Assembly (NCBI RefSeq): GCF_018842675.1 | Contig: NZ_JAGTWO010000004.1 | Location: 2,542,001 to 2,606,000, forward strand | Direction of reading: 5' to 3' | DNA length: 64,000 nucleotides | DNA from: Candidatus Pantoea bituminis | GTDB lineage: Bacteria; Pseudomonadota; Gammaproteobacteria; Enterobacterales; Enterobacteriaceae | Shown here: one piece after another, positions 55,677 to 64,000 of the stretch | Position numbering within the stretch: the stretch's first letter is position 1 | Layout of the letters: the number at the start of each line of letters is the position of its first letter | The notes under the pieces: generated by a model | What the model saw: the letters and a program-made list of their open reading frames with translations, nothing else | Database searches by the model: none | What the model was told of the DNA's origin: nothing | Translations under genes and position numbers: made by a program

Positions 55677-56768
55677 ATGAAAATGAGCATTCGCGCGTTC
55701 GCTTCAATCGCTTTGGCTCTGGCTGCTTTCAGCCAGTCCGCCTTCGCTGTGGTTTACCCCTTGCCTGCGGCAAATAGCCGTCTGACCGGGGAAAATATCG
55801 AAATTACCGTTCCACAGGACAGCAAATTGCCGCTGGAAGCTTTTGCGGCGCAGTATCAAATGGGTCTCAGCAATATGCTGGAAGCCAACCCGGGTGTGGA
55901 TGTTTATCTGCCTCAGGCTGGCCGTAAAATCATTATCCCACAGCAGTTGATCCTGCCCGACGCGCCGCGTGAAGGCATTGTGATTAACAGCGCGGAAATG
56001 CGTCTCTATTACTACCCGAAAGGCACCAAAACGGTCGTTGTGTTGCCAATTGGTATTGGTGAGTTGGGCAAAGATACGCCGATTAACTGGACAACCACCG
56101 TACAGCGCAAAAAAGATGGTCCAACCTGGACCCCAACTAAAGCGATGCATGCGGAATATGCTTCACGCGGTGAAAACCTGCCAGAAGTCTTCCCGGCGGG
56201 TCCAGATAATCCAATGGGCTTATATGCGCTCTATATTGGTCGTCTGTATGCGATTCACGGCACCAATGCCAACTTCGGCATTGGCCTGCGCGTAAGCCAT
56301 GGTTGCGTACGTTTACGTGCTGATGACATCAAGTGGCTGTTCCAGAATGTGCCCGTCGGAACACGCGTTCAGTTCGTTGATCAACCCGTGAAAGCCACGG
56401 TTGAGGCGGACGGTTCACGTTATATCGAGGTGCACAATCCACTTTCTACCACTGAAGAGCAGTTCAACTCGCGCGAACTGGTGCCGATTACGCTGACTCA
56501 GGCGGTAAGTAAAGTGTTGGTTGAAGGCAGCGTGAATCAGGATGCCGTCAATAACGCGATTCAAGCACGTACCGGCATGCCGGTAAAAGTTAACGGTGTA
56601 GAAAACAGCATTCAAACTGCACCGGTTGACGTACCTGAAACGCAGGACGCGCAGCCAAAAGAAGAGCCAATGACGCCAATGACTTCACAAGGCGCTAACG
56701 TCACGGATCCCAACGCTGCTCAGCCGGCACAATCACAGCCTGCTGCTACCAGCAACGACAATTCGTAA
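55677..56768 (+). CDS. ldtB: LdtB (YbiS), L,D-transpeptidase anchoring Braun lipoprotein
   Basis: A 363-residue periplasmic L,D-transpeptidase. It has a signal peptide (to SAFA) and a LysM-like segment ([57 protein letters not shown]). The YkuD catalytic domain has [25 protein letters not shown], with the active-site Cys in SHGCVR. It matches E. coli YbiS more closely than ErfK or YcfS ([24 protein letters not shown]). It attaches Lpp to peptidoglycan. About 55 extra C-terminal residues rich in P, Q, T and A follow the family end. In E. coli ybiS lies beside ybiR; here it is far from it. Confidence 0.9.
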   Translation: MKMSIRAFASIALALAAFSQSAFAVVYPLPAANSRLTGENIEITVPQDSKLPLEAFAAQYQMGLSNMLEANPGVDVYLPQAGRKIIIPQQLILPDAPREGIVINSAEMRLYYYPKGTKTVVVLPIGIGELGKDTPINWTTTVQRKKDGPTWTPTKAMHAEYASRGENLPEVFPAGPDNPMGLYALYIGRLYAIHGTNANFGIGLRVSHGCVRLRADDIKWLFQNVPVGTRVQFVDQPVKATVEADGSRYIEVHNPLSTTEEQFNSRELVPITLTQAVSKVLVEGSVNQDAVNNAIQARTGMPVKVNGVENSIQTAPVDVPETQDAQPKEEPMTPMTSQGANVTDPNAAQPAQSQPAATSNDNS

Positions 56769-56782
56769 TTGTTGAGTGGTTC

Positions 56783-56812
56783 AAAAAAGCCAGCGCTTGC
56801 GCTGGCTTTTTT
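56783..56812 (+). terminator. Terminator of ldtB
   Basis: AAAAAAGCCAGCG-CTTG-CGCTGGCTTTTTT, a 13-base stem with tetraloop, shortly after the ldtB stop. Confidence 0.95.
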
Positions 56813-56917
56813 ATTGCCATCGCGCTGATTTCCCGCCCTTTGTTAGATGAATCGATATTGATTCTGCTGCGTTCTCGTCGAATAATCGCCCGCAATTAAC
56901 CCGCTCAGGAGAGCCGG

Positions 56918-58180
56918 ATGGCGACGCCACTTTTTCGACAGGGATTTATCGATAGCCAGCAGCAGCCTACGCTGCAAGGCACGCTGGTGTTGCCGGTTCA
57001 GGGTAATCTCACGCTGCTTGCTGCGATCTCTTTACTCCTCTTGCTGTTGCTCATCTTGTTTCTGGCTTTTGGCAGCTATACGCGTAAAGCGCAGCTTCAG
57101 GGCATTATTTTGCCTGCTGCCGGACTGTTTCACATCACCAGCCCGCGCGATGGCTATGTGCAGCGCCTGATGTTTCATGAAGGAGAGACTGTCTCGCCAG
57201 ATGCCACGCTGTTGCAACTCAGTACGTCATCATTACAAGGGATAGGCGACGACAATTTACAGGCGCAGCGTGATTCGTTAGCGCGTCAGTTACAGCACCT
57301 GGTGCAGCAACTTATGCAGGAACAGACGTTGATGCAGTTGCAACAGCAGCACAGCGAACTGCATCGTCAGCAGTTGTTAGCGGAGAGGGTCAGCGCTGAC
57401 CATACGCTAACCCTTGCCAGGCAGAGATCAGCACTATTGAAACGCGATGCCACGCGCTTTCAGCAACTCCATCAGCATCAGTTCGTTTCAACCCGTGAAC
57501 GCGAACAGCAGCAGCTGATCCTCAATGAAGCGCAGCTGGCAGAAACGCAGTTGCATCAGCAAAAGCAGCGGCTGGAGCGCGAACTTATTCAGCTTGATAC
57601 CAGCCAACTTCAACAAAACCAGCAGTTTGCCATCCGTCGCGAAACGCTGCTGGGCCAACAAGCGTTACTCCAACAACAGCAGTTAGCGCTGGCGGCTCAG
57701 GGCGAAAGCCATATTCGGGCGCCGGTTGCCGGTCAAGTAGCGGCCTTGCTGGTGAAAGCCGGTGAAAGTGTGCGCGCCGGTGAACGCCTGCTGACGTTAT
57801 TGCCCGCTGATGCACAGCTACAGGCAGAGCTTTACGCCCCGAGCAGCGCGGTGGGATTTATCCAGCCCGGTCAGCGTGTAGGATTGCGGCTTAATGCATT
57901 CCCCCATGAGAAATTCGGTATTCAGTGGGGCAAAGTGCAAACCATGACGCTGGTGAGCCTGCAAGCCGGCGATGTCTTGCCGCGCCAGCTGGCCACCTGG
58001 CAGCGCAGCGAGGCGCATTATCGCATCGTGGTCGCGTTGGATAGCGCCACGCTGCGCGCCTACGGACGCGACGAGCCGCTGCGCCCCGGCATGACATTAA
58101 GCGGTGCAGTTGAGCTTGAGCAGCGCTATTTGTGGGAATGGCTGTTAGAGCCGCTTTGGGCGTTGCGGGGTAATTTGTGA
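56918..58180 (+). CDS. HlyD/CvaA-family adaptor of a peptide exporter
   Basis: A 420-residue membrane fusion protein. It has a short cytoplasmic N-terminus (PLFRQGFIDSQQQPTLQGTLVLP, the CvaA/LcnD-type start), one transmembrane helix (about residues 34-53), and a first lipoyl half (GLFHITSPRDGYVQRLMFHEGETVSPDATLLQL). A very Q/L-rich coiled coil of about 150 residues leads to a second lipoyl half (ESHIRAPVAGQVAALLVKAGESVRAGERLLTLLP) and a beta-barrel domain. Members link a C39-ABC exporter to TolC for microcin and colicin V release. The stop overlaps the next gene start by one base, so the two are coupled. TolC is not encoded in the window. Confidence 0.88.
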   Translation: MATPLFRQGFIDSQQQPTLQGTLVLPVQGNLTLLAAISLLLLLLLILFLAFGSYTRKAQLQGIILPAAGLFHITSPRDGYVQRLMFHEGETVSPDATLLQLSTSSLQGIGDDNLQAQRDSLARQLQHLVQQLMQEQTLMQLQQQHSELHRQQLLAERVSADHTLTLARQRSALLKRDATRFQQLHQHQFVSTREREQQQLILNEAQLAETQLHQQKQRLERELIQLDTSQLQQNQQFAIRRETLLGQQALLQQQQLALAAQGESHIRAPVAGQVAALLVKAGESVRAGERLLTLLPADAQLQAELYAPSSAVGFIQPGQRVGLRLNAFPHEKFGIQWGKVQTMTLVSLQAGDVLPRQLATWQRSEAHYRIVVALDSATLRAYGRDEPLRPGMTLSGAVELEQRYLWEWLLEPLWALRGNL

Positions 58181-60291
58181 TGCGCTATGAGATTCGCTGG
58201 CGGCGGCGTATGCCGCTGATCATGCAAACTGAATCAGCGGAATGTGGGCTGGCCTGCCTTGCAATGGTACTCGACCACTTCGGTCAACGCTGCGATCTTG
58301 CCAGCCTGCGCAACCGCTTTTCGCCCTCCTCTCAAGGCATGCGCCTGAATGAACTATTGGCTTGTGCCGAAGCCTGTGAACTGCAAGGGCGTGCGCTGCG
58401 ACTGGAGATGGATCAGCTGCGGCAGTTATCGTGCCCGGCGATTCTGCACTGGGATAACCAACATTTCGTGGTGCTGGTAAAAGTCTCACGCCACGGGATT
58501 GTGATTCACGATCCCGCGGCTGGCCGCACAACACAAAGCTGGGCGGCAGTGAACCGCCATTTTACGGGTATTGCGCTGGCGTTAACACCGCGTCCGGCGT
58601 TTGTGCCGCAGGATCAGCGCCGTGACATCGGCTTACGTCAGTTGTTGGGGCAATGTCATGGCTTGATCCCCGCATTGGCACGCATTTTTTGTTTTGCCTG
58701 CGTCCTTGAAGTCTTCGCCTTGGGCGCACCGTTGCTGAACCAAATGGTCATTGATGATGTGCTGGTAGCGCGTGACAGCAGTTTGTTGACGCTGATTACA
58801 TTGGCGCTATTGCTGCTAGTCGCGGTGCAAACGCTGCTCGGTCTGCTACGGCAATGGGCGATTTTATCGCTGTCGCTGTCGCTCAACGTGCAGTGGAGCC
58901 AGAACGTATTTCATCATCTACTGCGTTTACCGATCGCTTGGTATGAAAAGCGTGATACCGGCGGGATCAGCGCGCGTTTTGATGCGGTAAATACGTTGCA
59001 AAGCACCTTGACCAACACGCTACTCAGCGCGCTGCTTGATGCCCTTTTGGTTCTCACGCTGTTAGCCATGATGATGAGCTACAGCATAAAGTTGAGTGCT
59101 ATCGCACTCGTCAGCGCCCTGCTCTATTTTTTGCTGCGGCTGGTGGCCTATCGCCCGTTTCGTCAGGCGACCGAGCAAAGTTGGCAAGCTGCAACGCGTG
59201 AAAACAGCCATTTTCTTGAAACGCTGCAAGGCGTGCTGAGCCTGCGTATCAATGCGGCTATGTCGGCGCGAGAGAGTGCCTGGCTGCAGCTTAATATTGC
59301 CCGACGCAATGCCGAACTGGCTGAGCAAAAGCTGTCGATGCTGTTTGGTGTCATTGAAATTGCCTTGTTGAGCCTGAGCGCCGCGCTGGTGTTATGGCTG
59401 GGCGCAACCGAAGTGCTGGAGGATCGTTTCACTGTTGGGATGCTGGTGGCGTGGCTCAGCTTTCAGGGTCGCTTCTCCAGCAGCATCAGCAACCTCACCG
59501 ACAGCTTGTTTAGCTGGTTACAGGTTGGCGTCTATCGCGAGCGGCTGGCCGATATTGTGCTGGCGCCGCTGGAGGCCGCCGCTAATCTGCGGCCTGAGCC
59601 TCTCGTTACGTCATCTGCGCACGTTATCGAGGCGCATCAACTCCGCTTCCGTTATCACCCCAACGCGCCATGGTTGTTGGATAACGCCACATTTACCTTG
59701 GGTGCCAATGAAATAGTGGCGATTACCGGCCCCTCAGGCTGCGGTAAAACCACGCTGGCTAAACTGCTGCTGGGGCTACATCCATTAGAAAGCGGCGAAA
59801 TTATCTTATTGGGTCAGCGGCTCAGCGCGCAGCATTGCGCTAACGTGCGGCAAAACGTTGGCTGCGTGTTACAGGAGGATCGACTATTTAGCGGATCGAT
59901 TCTGGAAAACATTACGCTGTTTAGCCAACCCGCCGATCGAGAATGGGCGCAACACTGCGCAATTCAGGCACAGATTGACGATCACATTCAGCACTTACCG
60001 ATGGGATATCAGACCTTATTAGGCGAACTCGGCGGCGCGCTCTCTGGCGGCCAGCGTCAGCGCTTACTGCTAGCACGGGCGCTTTACAAACGGCCGCGTT
60101 TGTTGATTCTTGATGAAGCCACCAGCCAGCTCGACAGCGAAAACGAACGCCTGATCGCCAACGTGCTGCGCGATTTACATTTACCGGTGTTGCTGATCGC
60201 GCATCGGCCTGAAACCCTCGCCAGCGCCGATCGGGTGCTGATATTGCAGCAGGGCCAACTGTTGCCTTGGGTGAATACAGACACGCCGTAA
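58180..60291 (+). CDS. C39-peptidase ABC exporter (CvaB/microcin type)
   Basis: A 703-residue peptidase-containing ABC transporter. The N-terminal C39 domain has all catalytic residues: Gln16, Cys22 in QTESAECGLAC, His95 in NQHFVVL and Asp111 in IHDPA. It should therefore cleave double-glycine leaders. Six transmembrane helices follow (about residues 160-420). The ATPase has Walker A GPSGCGKTT, signature LSGGQRQRLLLARAL and Walker B RLLILDEATSQLD. It exports and trims small peptides, as CvaB does for colicin V. No precursor or immunity gene is visible beside it. GTG at 58177 or ATG at 58180 may start it. Confidence 0.92.
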   Translation: MRYEIRWRRRMPLIMQTESAECGLACLAMVLDHFGQRCDLASLRNRFSPSSQGMRLNELLACAEACELQGRALRLEMDQLRQLSCPAILHWDNQHFVVLVKVSRHGIVIHDPAAGRTTQSWAAVNRHFTGIALALTPRPAFVPQDQRRDIGLRQLLGQCHGLIPALARIFCFACVLEVFALGAPLLNQMVIDDVLVARDSSLLTLITLALLLLVAVQTLLGLLRQWAILSLSLSLNVQWSQNVFHHLLRLPIAWYEKRDTGGISARFDAVNTLQSTLTNTLLSALLDALLVLTLLAMMMSYSIKLSAIALVSALLYFLLRLVAYRPFRQATEQSWQAATRENSHFLETLQGVLSLRINAAMSARESAWLQLNIARRNAELAEQKLSMLFGVIEIALLSLSAALVLWLGATEVLEDRFTVGMLVAWLSFQGRFSSSISNLTDSLFSWLQVGVYRERLADIVLAPLEAAANLRPEPLVTSSAHVIEAHQLRFRYHPNAPWLLDNATFTLGANEIVAITGPSGCGKTTLAKLLLGLHPLESGEIILLGQRLSAQHCANVRQNVGCVLQEDRLFSGSILENITLFSQPADREWAQHCAIQAQIDDHIQHLPMGYQTLLGELGGALSGGQRQRLLLARALYKRPRLLILDEATSQLDSENERLIANVLRDLHLPVLLIAHRPETLASADRVLILQQGQLLPWVNTDTP

Positions 60292-60410
60292 CCCCATGCA
60301 CTGTTAAGCCCAGAATCGAACCCGATCATTTTTCTGTCATACAACGCGCGTATCACACTGCAAATACCGGGTGCGAAATGGCATCTGCAACCTGAAAGCC
60401 GAGGTATGCC

Positions 60411-62010
60411 ATGAGTGAAAACAGTGTCTCTTCCCCAATAAACCGAGGGCGTCCTAATTTCGACAGCAAAGGCAACCGATATTCGAAGCCGCTGTTTCTC
60501 ATTCTGCTGGTATCAGGTTTGGCCTTTGCCGGTCTGAATTTATTTCATGATGTCGAAGAAACCGGTGCGCCAGTGACCAGCTACGTGCCCTTTCTGCTGC
60601 TGGGTTTAGCGCTGCTAATTGCGCTTGGTTTCGAATTCGTCAACGGCTTCCATGACACCGCCAATGCGGTGGCGACGGTGATTTACACGCACTCGCTGAC
60701 ACCGGGCGTTGCGGTGGTCTGGTCAGGCATTTGCAATTTTCTTGGCGTGCTGCTCTCTAGCGGCGTGGTGGCATTCGGTATTATTTCATTGCTGCCGGTT
60801 GAGTTGATTTTACAAGCCGCCAGCGGCAGCGGCTTTGCCATGGTTTACGCGCTGCTGTTCTCAGCAATTATCTGGAATCTAGGCACCTGGTATTTTGGCC
60901 TTCCTTCTTCCTCATCCCACACGCTGATCGGATCGATTATTGGCGTAGGTGTGGCGAATGCCTTGCTGCACGGTCGCAGCGGTTTGAGTGGTGTCGATTG
61001 GGATCAGGCATTAAAAGTGGGTTATTCACTGCTGCTTTCGCCGATTGTGGGCTTCGTTTGTGCCGCCCTGTTGCTGTGGGCGATGAAGATGTTGATCCGC
61101 AATCGTCAGCTTTATCAGGCACCGGCAAACGATCAGCCACCGCCAGTCTGGATCCGCGGTATGTTGATCCTGACCTGTACCGGTGTTTCGTTTGCGCATG
61201 GATCAAATGATGGGCAAAAAGGCATGGGATTGATCATGCTGATCCTGGTCGGCACCATGCCGATCGCTTATGCGCTTAACCGCTCGCTGCCCCCGATCAA
61301 ATTCCGCGCGTGGCGGCATTAACCCAGGTGACGGAACAGCAACTGCTGCAAATTCAACCCGCCGCTAATCCGCTGCCCCCTCGCGTGAGGTGCTCACCGA
61401 ATTCGTGCGCAGCAGCACCTTGAATCCAAACGTTCTGCCCGCGCTGGCAATGACGCTAAGTGATATCGGCGACCAGATTCGTCGTTATGGCTCAATGGAA
61501 AATATCCCGGCTCAGTCTGTTTCCAATACTCGCAACCAGATGTATCTGGCATCAGAATCGATCAAGCATTTGCAAACCGCTGAAGCCAAATTGCCGGAAG
61601 AGACCGCTCGCAATTTAACAGCGATGAAGCATGAGCTGGACAGCGCAACGCGCTTTATTCCGATGTGGGTAAAAGTGGTGGTGGCGATCGCGCTGGGGCT
61701 GGGAACCATGGTGGGATGGCGACGAATTGTCGTTACGGTGGGAGAGCGCATTGGTAAAACTCATCTTACCTACGCGCAAGGTGCCAGCGCCGAATTAGTG
61801 GCAATGATGACGATTGGTGCTGCCGACGGCTTTGGCCTGCCGGTTTCAACTACCCATGTTCTCTCTTCGGGCGTTGCCGGCACCATGGCTGCGAACCGCT
61901 CAGGTTTGCAAATGTCCACATTGCGCAACCTTGCCGTCGCCTGGATATTAACGCTGCCGGTTTCTATTCTACTTTCAGCCCTGCTTTATGCGCTGTTTAT
62001 CCATTTTTAA
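60411..62010 (+). CDS. PiT-family inorganic phosphate transporter (two one-base frameshifts)
   Basis: A low-affinity phosphate:H+ (metal-phosphate) symporter of the PiT family, about 533 residues when repaired. The two PiT signatures are GFEFVNGFHDTANAVATVIYTHSL and SFAHGSNDGQKGMGLIMLI. Unlike E. coli PitA, it starts with about 75 residues holding an extra helix (LFLILLVSGLAFAGLNLFHDV). Frames break at two C5 runs, 61290-61294 and 61376-61380. With six C each, the central hydrophilic loop reads LPPDQIPRVAALTQVTEQQLLQ and LPPSREVLTEFVRSSTL, and the protein is continuous to the end. Both are probably sequencing errors. Confidence 0.88.
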
Positions 62011-62018
62011 TCAAATGA

Positions 62019-62045
62019 CGTTGCGCGGCATAATACCGCGCAACG
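62019..62045. terminator. Bidirectional hairpin pit / MFS
   Basis: CGTTGCGCGG and CCGCGCAACG form a perfect 10-base stem with a 7-base loop between the two convergent genes. No clear T-run is present. Confidence 0.6.
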
Positions 62046-62046
62046 C

Positions 62047-63237
62047 TTATTGGCTCTGACGCGAACGTTGCAAATGCAGCCGTAACGTCATCAGCATTGC
62101 ACCCAGCACCATCATTGCGGCTGCCAGATAGACTGATTGCATGCCCCAATGGCTGATAAACAATCCCGCCACCGGACCGGTTAATCCCAGCCCTAAATCC
62201 AGAAAAGCTGAATAGGTACCCAATGCAGCACCCTGATCCTGCCGCTGAACCTGTTTTACGGCTTCAACGCCCAGAGCCGGGAAGATCAACGAGAAGCCGC
62301 AGCCGGTAAGAAAGGCGCCGAACCCTACGACCATTGCACTGTCGGCTTGCCAGATGATAATCAAGCCCAAACATTCCAGCAGAAAAGAGCCGAGCGACAC
62401 CTTTAAGCCGCCAAAACGCGTGATGTAACGGCCAAAACCCAAACGCACCATCACAAAACCCAGGCTGAATACCGACAGCGCCAAAGCCGCGCCACTCCAG
62501 TCGCGGCTGGCAAAATAGAGCGTAATAAAGGTGGCGATAACACCAAAACCGATGGTGCCAAAACCCAGCGCCATGCCGTATAACCAGACACGCGAAAAGA
62601 CGCGATGGAAAGGCGTACGTTCACCGACGCTCACGCTAACCGCAGGTTTACTGCTCGCCAGCAAATAACCGCCAATGCCCATTAAGGCAATCAATCCGGC
62701 AAAACCGCTCATGCCAAACCAATTATTGAGCATCACACCCAGCGGAGCACCAATTGCCATGGCCAGATAGGTTGCAACACCATTCCATGAGATAACGCGC
62801 GCCGTTTGCAATGGCCCAACGACGTTCATGCCCCACAAAGTTGAACCGGTGCTGCTGAAGCTTTCACCTACGCCAAGGAACAAGCGCCCCAGCGCCAGCA
62901 GGCCCAAACTGAGCATCGGTGAATGACTCATAAGCGCTGCCAGAATGGTAAGCACGCCGCTCATGCCACAGCAGATCAATCCCAGCATCACCACGCGTTT
63001 TGGCCCGAGGCGATCGGCAAGAATGCCCGATTGCGGACGGCTGAGTAAGGTCGCAAAGTATTGCAAACTGATGATTAATCCGGCGATAAACGCGCTAAAC
63101 CCCAGCTGATTTTTAACAAAACCGGGCAGCACCGCCAGCGGCAGACCGACAGAAAGGTAACAAAAGAAGGTGAAGATGATGACGGAGAGAATACGTTTGT
63201 TGAGTTGGCTGTTACTCAATACAGCGACGTCAGACAT
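62047..63237 (-). CDS. YfcJ/YhhS-like MFS transporter (UPF0226)
   Basis: A 396-residue twelve-helix MFS protein. TYPICAL segments of the YfcJ/YhhS group are present: FFCYLSVGLPLAVLPGFVKNQLGFSAFIAGLIISLQYFATLLSRPQSGILADRLGPKRVVM, GRLFLGVGESFSSTGSTLWGMNVVG, RVISWNGVATYLAMAIGAPLGV and FLTGCGFSLIFPALGVEAVKQV. The E. coli relatives are poorly characterised; YhhS has been linked to drug and glyphosate tolerance, and the substrate here is unknown. It is followed by the convergent hairpin and preceded by dusC on the same strand, about 70 bases away. Confidence 0.88.
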   Translation of the reverse strand: MSDVAVLSNSQLNKRILSVIIFTFFCYLSVGLPLAVLPGFVKNQLGFSAFIAGLIISLQYFATLLSRPQSGILADRLGPKRVVMLGLICCGMSGVLTILAALMSHSPMLSLGLLALGRLFLGVGESFSSTGSTLWGMNVVGPLQTARVISWNGVATYLAMAIGAPLGVMLNNWFGMSGFAGLIALMGIGGYLLASSKPAVSVSVGERTPFHRVFSRVWLYGMALGFGTIGFGVIATFITLYFASRDWSGAALALSVFSLGFVMVRLGFGRYITRFGGLKVSLGSFLLECLGLIIIWQADSAMVVGFGAFLTGCGFSLIFPALGVEAVKQVQRQDQGAALGTYSAFLDLGLGLTGPVAGLFISHWGMQSVYLAAAMMVLGAMLMTLRLHLQRSRQSQ

Positions 63238-63310
63238 AGCAGGCTTTTAATAGAGGTGGAAATATCGTCCATCATACCCTTAGCATGCTAACCAGTCGCC
63301 TGCTTTTTTA

Positions 63311-64000
63311 TCACAAGCCGTGAACAGCCGCATGACGATCAATCGCTAAAGCAATGTCACTCGAGGTTTTTAACGCACGGATTTCGCTGAATAATCCATC
63401 CGCTTCGCGATAAGCTTTGCGCAGGTAGCCGAGCCACTGTTTGATGCGTGCGACATGATAAAGTCCGGTGTCGCCCTGCTTTTCCAGGCGGGTATATTTT
63501 TGCAGCAACGCAACGACATCCGGCCACGGCATTGGCGCTTCGTTATATTTCACAACCCGGCTCAGATTGGGCACATTGAGCGCACCGCGCCCCAGCATTA
63601 CCGCATCACAACCCGTTATTCGTAAGCAGTCTTGCGCGCTTTGCCAGTCCCAAATTTCACCGTTGGCGATAACAGGAATGCGCAGTCGCTGACGTATTTC
63701 GCCAATCGCCTGCCAGTTGATCGCTTCGGCGCGATAACCGTCCTCTTTGGTACGACCGTGCACCGCCAGCTCGCTGGCTCCAGCCTGTTGCACTGCATCA
63801 GCAATTTCCATGCTGCGCGCACTGGAATCCCAGCCAAGGCGCACTTTTACCGTCACCGGCAAGTCTGCGGGAACGGCTTCACGCATCGCTTTAGCACCGC
63901 GATAAATCAGTTCGGGATCTTTGAGTAATGTGGCTCCGCCACCGCTGCCGTTCACTAATTTGGAAGGACAACCGCAGTTGAGGTCAACGCCCCAGGAACC
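63311..64000 (-). CDS. dusC: DusC, tRNA-dihydrouridine(16) synthase, 5' end outside window
   Basis: The C-terminal three quarters of an FMN-dependent tRNA-dihydrouridine synthase. At the window edge it reads [44 protein letters not shown]; the Cys in NCGCPSK is the catalytic acid. It continues with [54 protein letters not shown] and [18 protein letters not shown]. The gene lies after yohF in E. coli (yohI), and the C-terminal helical RNA-binding part, [30 protein letters not shown], fits DusC. The start codon is beyond position 64000. Confidence 0.9.
   Translation of the reverse strand, partial: GSWGVDLNCGCPSKLVNGSGGGATLLKDPELIYRGAKAMREAVPADLPVTVKVRLGWDSSARSMEIADAVQQAGASELAVHGRTKEDGYRAEAINWQAIGEIRQRLRIPVIANGEIWDWQSAQDCLRITGCDAVMLGRGALNVPNLSRVVKYNEAPMPWPDVVALLQKYTRLEKQGDTGLYHVARIKQWLGYLRKAYREADGLFSEIRALKTSSDIALAIDRHAAVHGL

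Noticed and set aside
60292..60410. Possible microcin precursor gene after the C39 exporter
   Set aside because: Only frames of under 20 codons without a GG leader were found on either strand.
1..64000. tRNA or rRNA genes, prophage, IS elements
   Set aside because: I saw no tRNA cloverleaf-like stretches, rRNA sequence, integrase, transposase or phage structural proteins anywhere in the window.

Overview
The window looks like chromosome from an enterobacterium of the Erwiniaceae, most like Pantoea. Gene content and order match Escherichia coli in two blocks, but they are interleaved with genes E. coli lacks, such as a complete histidine-utilisation cluster and a HlyD/C39 peptide exporter. 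The genus is inferred from protein resemblance, not from a search.

Layout. 1-3738: an RND-type outer-membrane lipoprotein, an EmrB-like pump and an EmrA-like adaptor, forming one tripartite efflux operon. 3889-14792: the ybiR-mntR-mntS-ompX-rhtA-dps-glnHPQ-ybiO-rlmF block, as in E. coli. 14978-15610: a flavin-reductase-like protein. 15643-23962: hutG-hutI / hutF-hutD / hutC / hutH-hutU, with HutC operator palindromes in each control region. This encodes the five-step route from histidine to glutamate through formylglutamate. 23968-24180: a repeat-rich spacer. 24350-31286: an M20 amidohydrolase, ybiB-dinG (LexA box), an Fe-ADH-family dehydrogenase, an acetyltransferase and an XRE-cupin regulator. 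31353-36105: mlrA with its own MlrA-type operator, the 35-residue yohO, and the osmoprotectant ABC operon yehZYXW. 36244-43242: an MFS transporter behind a MetJ-type operator, idi, a chemoreceptor, a suppressor-of-fused-like protein, a small membrane protein and an MpaB/DUF2236 protein. 43469-53548: bglX, dld, a DUF3772 MscS channel, pbpG, yohC, yohD and yohF. 53665-64000: a GH15 family hydrolase, ldtB, the HlyD and C39-ABC exporter pair, a PiT phosphate transporter, a YfcJ-like MFS protein and the 3' part of dusC.

Sequence quality matters for reading this window. At least a dozen otherwise well-conserved genes are broken, or extended, by the loss of a single base in a short homopolymer run (the efflux lipoprotein, glnP, hutG, hutF, hutU, dinG twice, yehW, the yehY/yehX junction, the chemoreceptor, the MpaB gene, pbpG, pit twice, probably the acetyltransferase). 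All are deletions and all restore a conserved frame when one base is added. I treat them as assembly errors rather than pseudogenes, and give each gene its full likely extent.

The points most worth a second look are: an MntS small protein with an N-terminal CxxCxxC extension behind a clear MntR box; a MetJ operator in front of an uncharacterised MFS transporter; a C39 bacteriocin-type exporter with intact catalytic residues but no visible precursor peptide; an MlrA-box palindrome at mlrA itself; and a dispersed intergenic repeat present twice, once preceded by a 37-bp tandem array.
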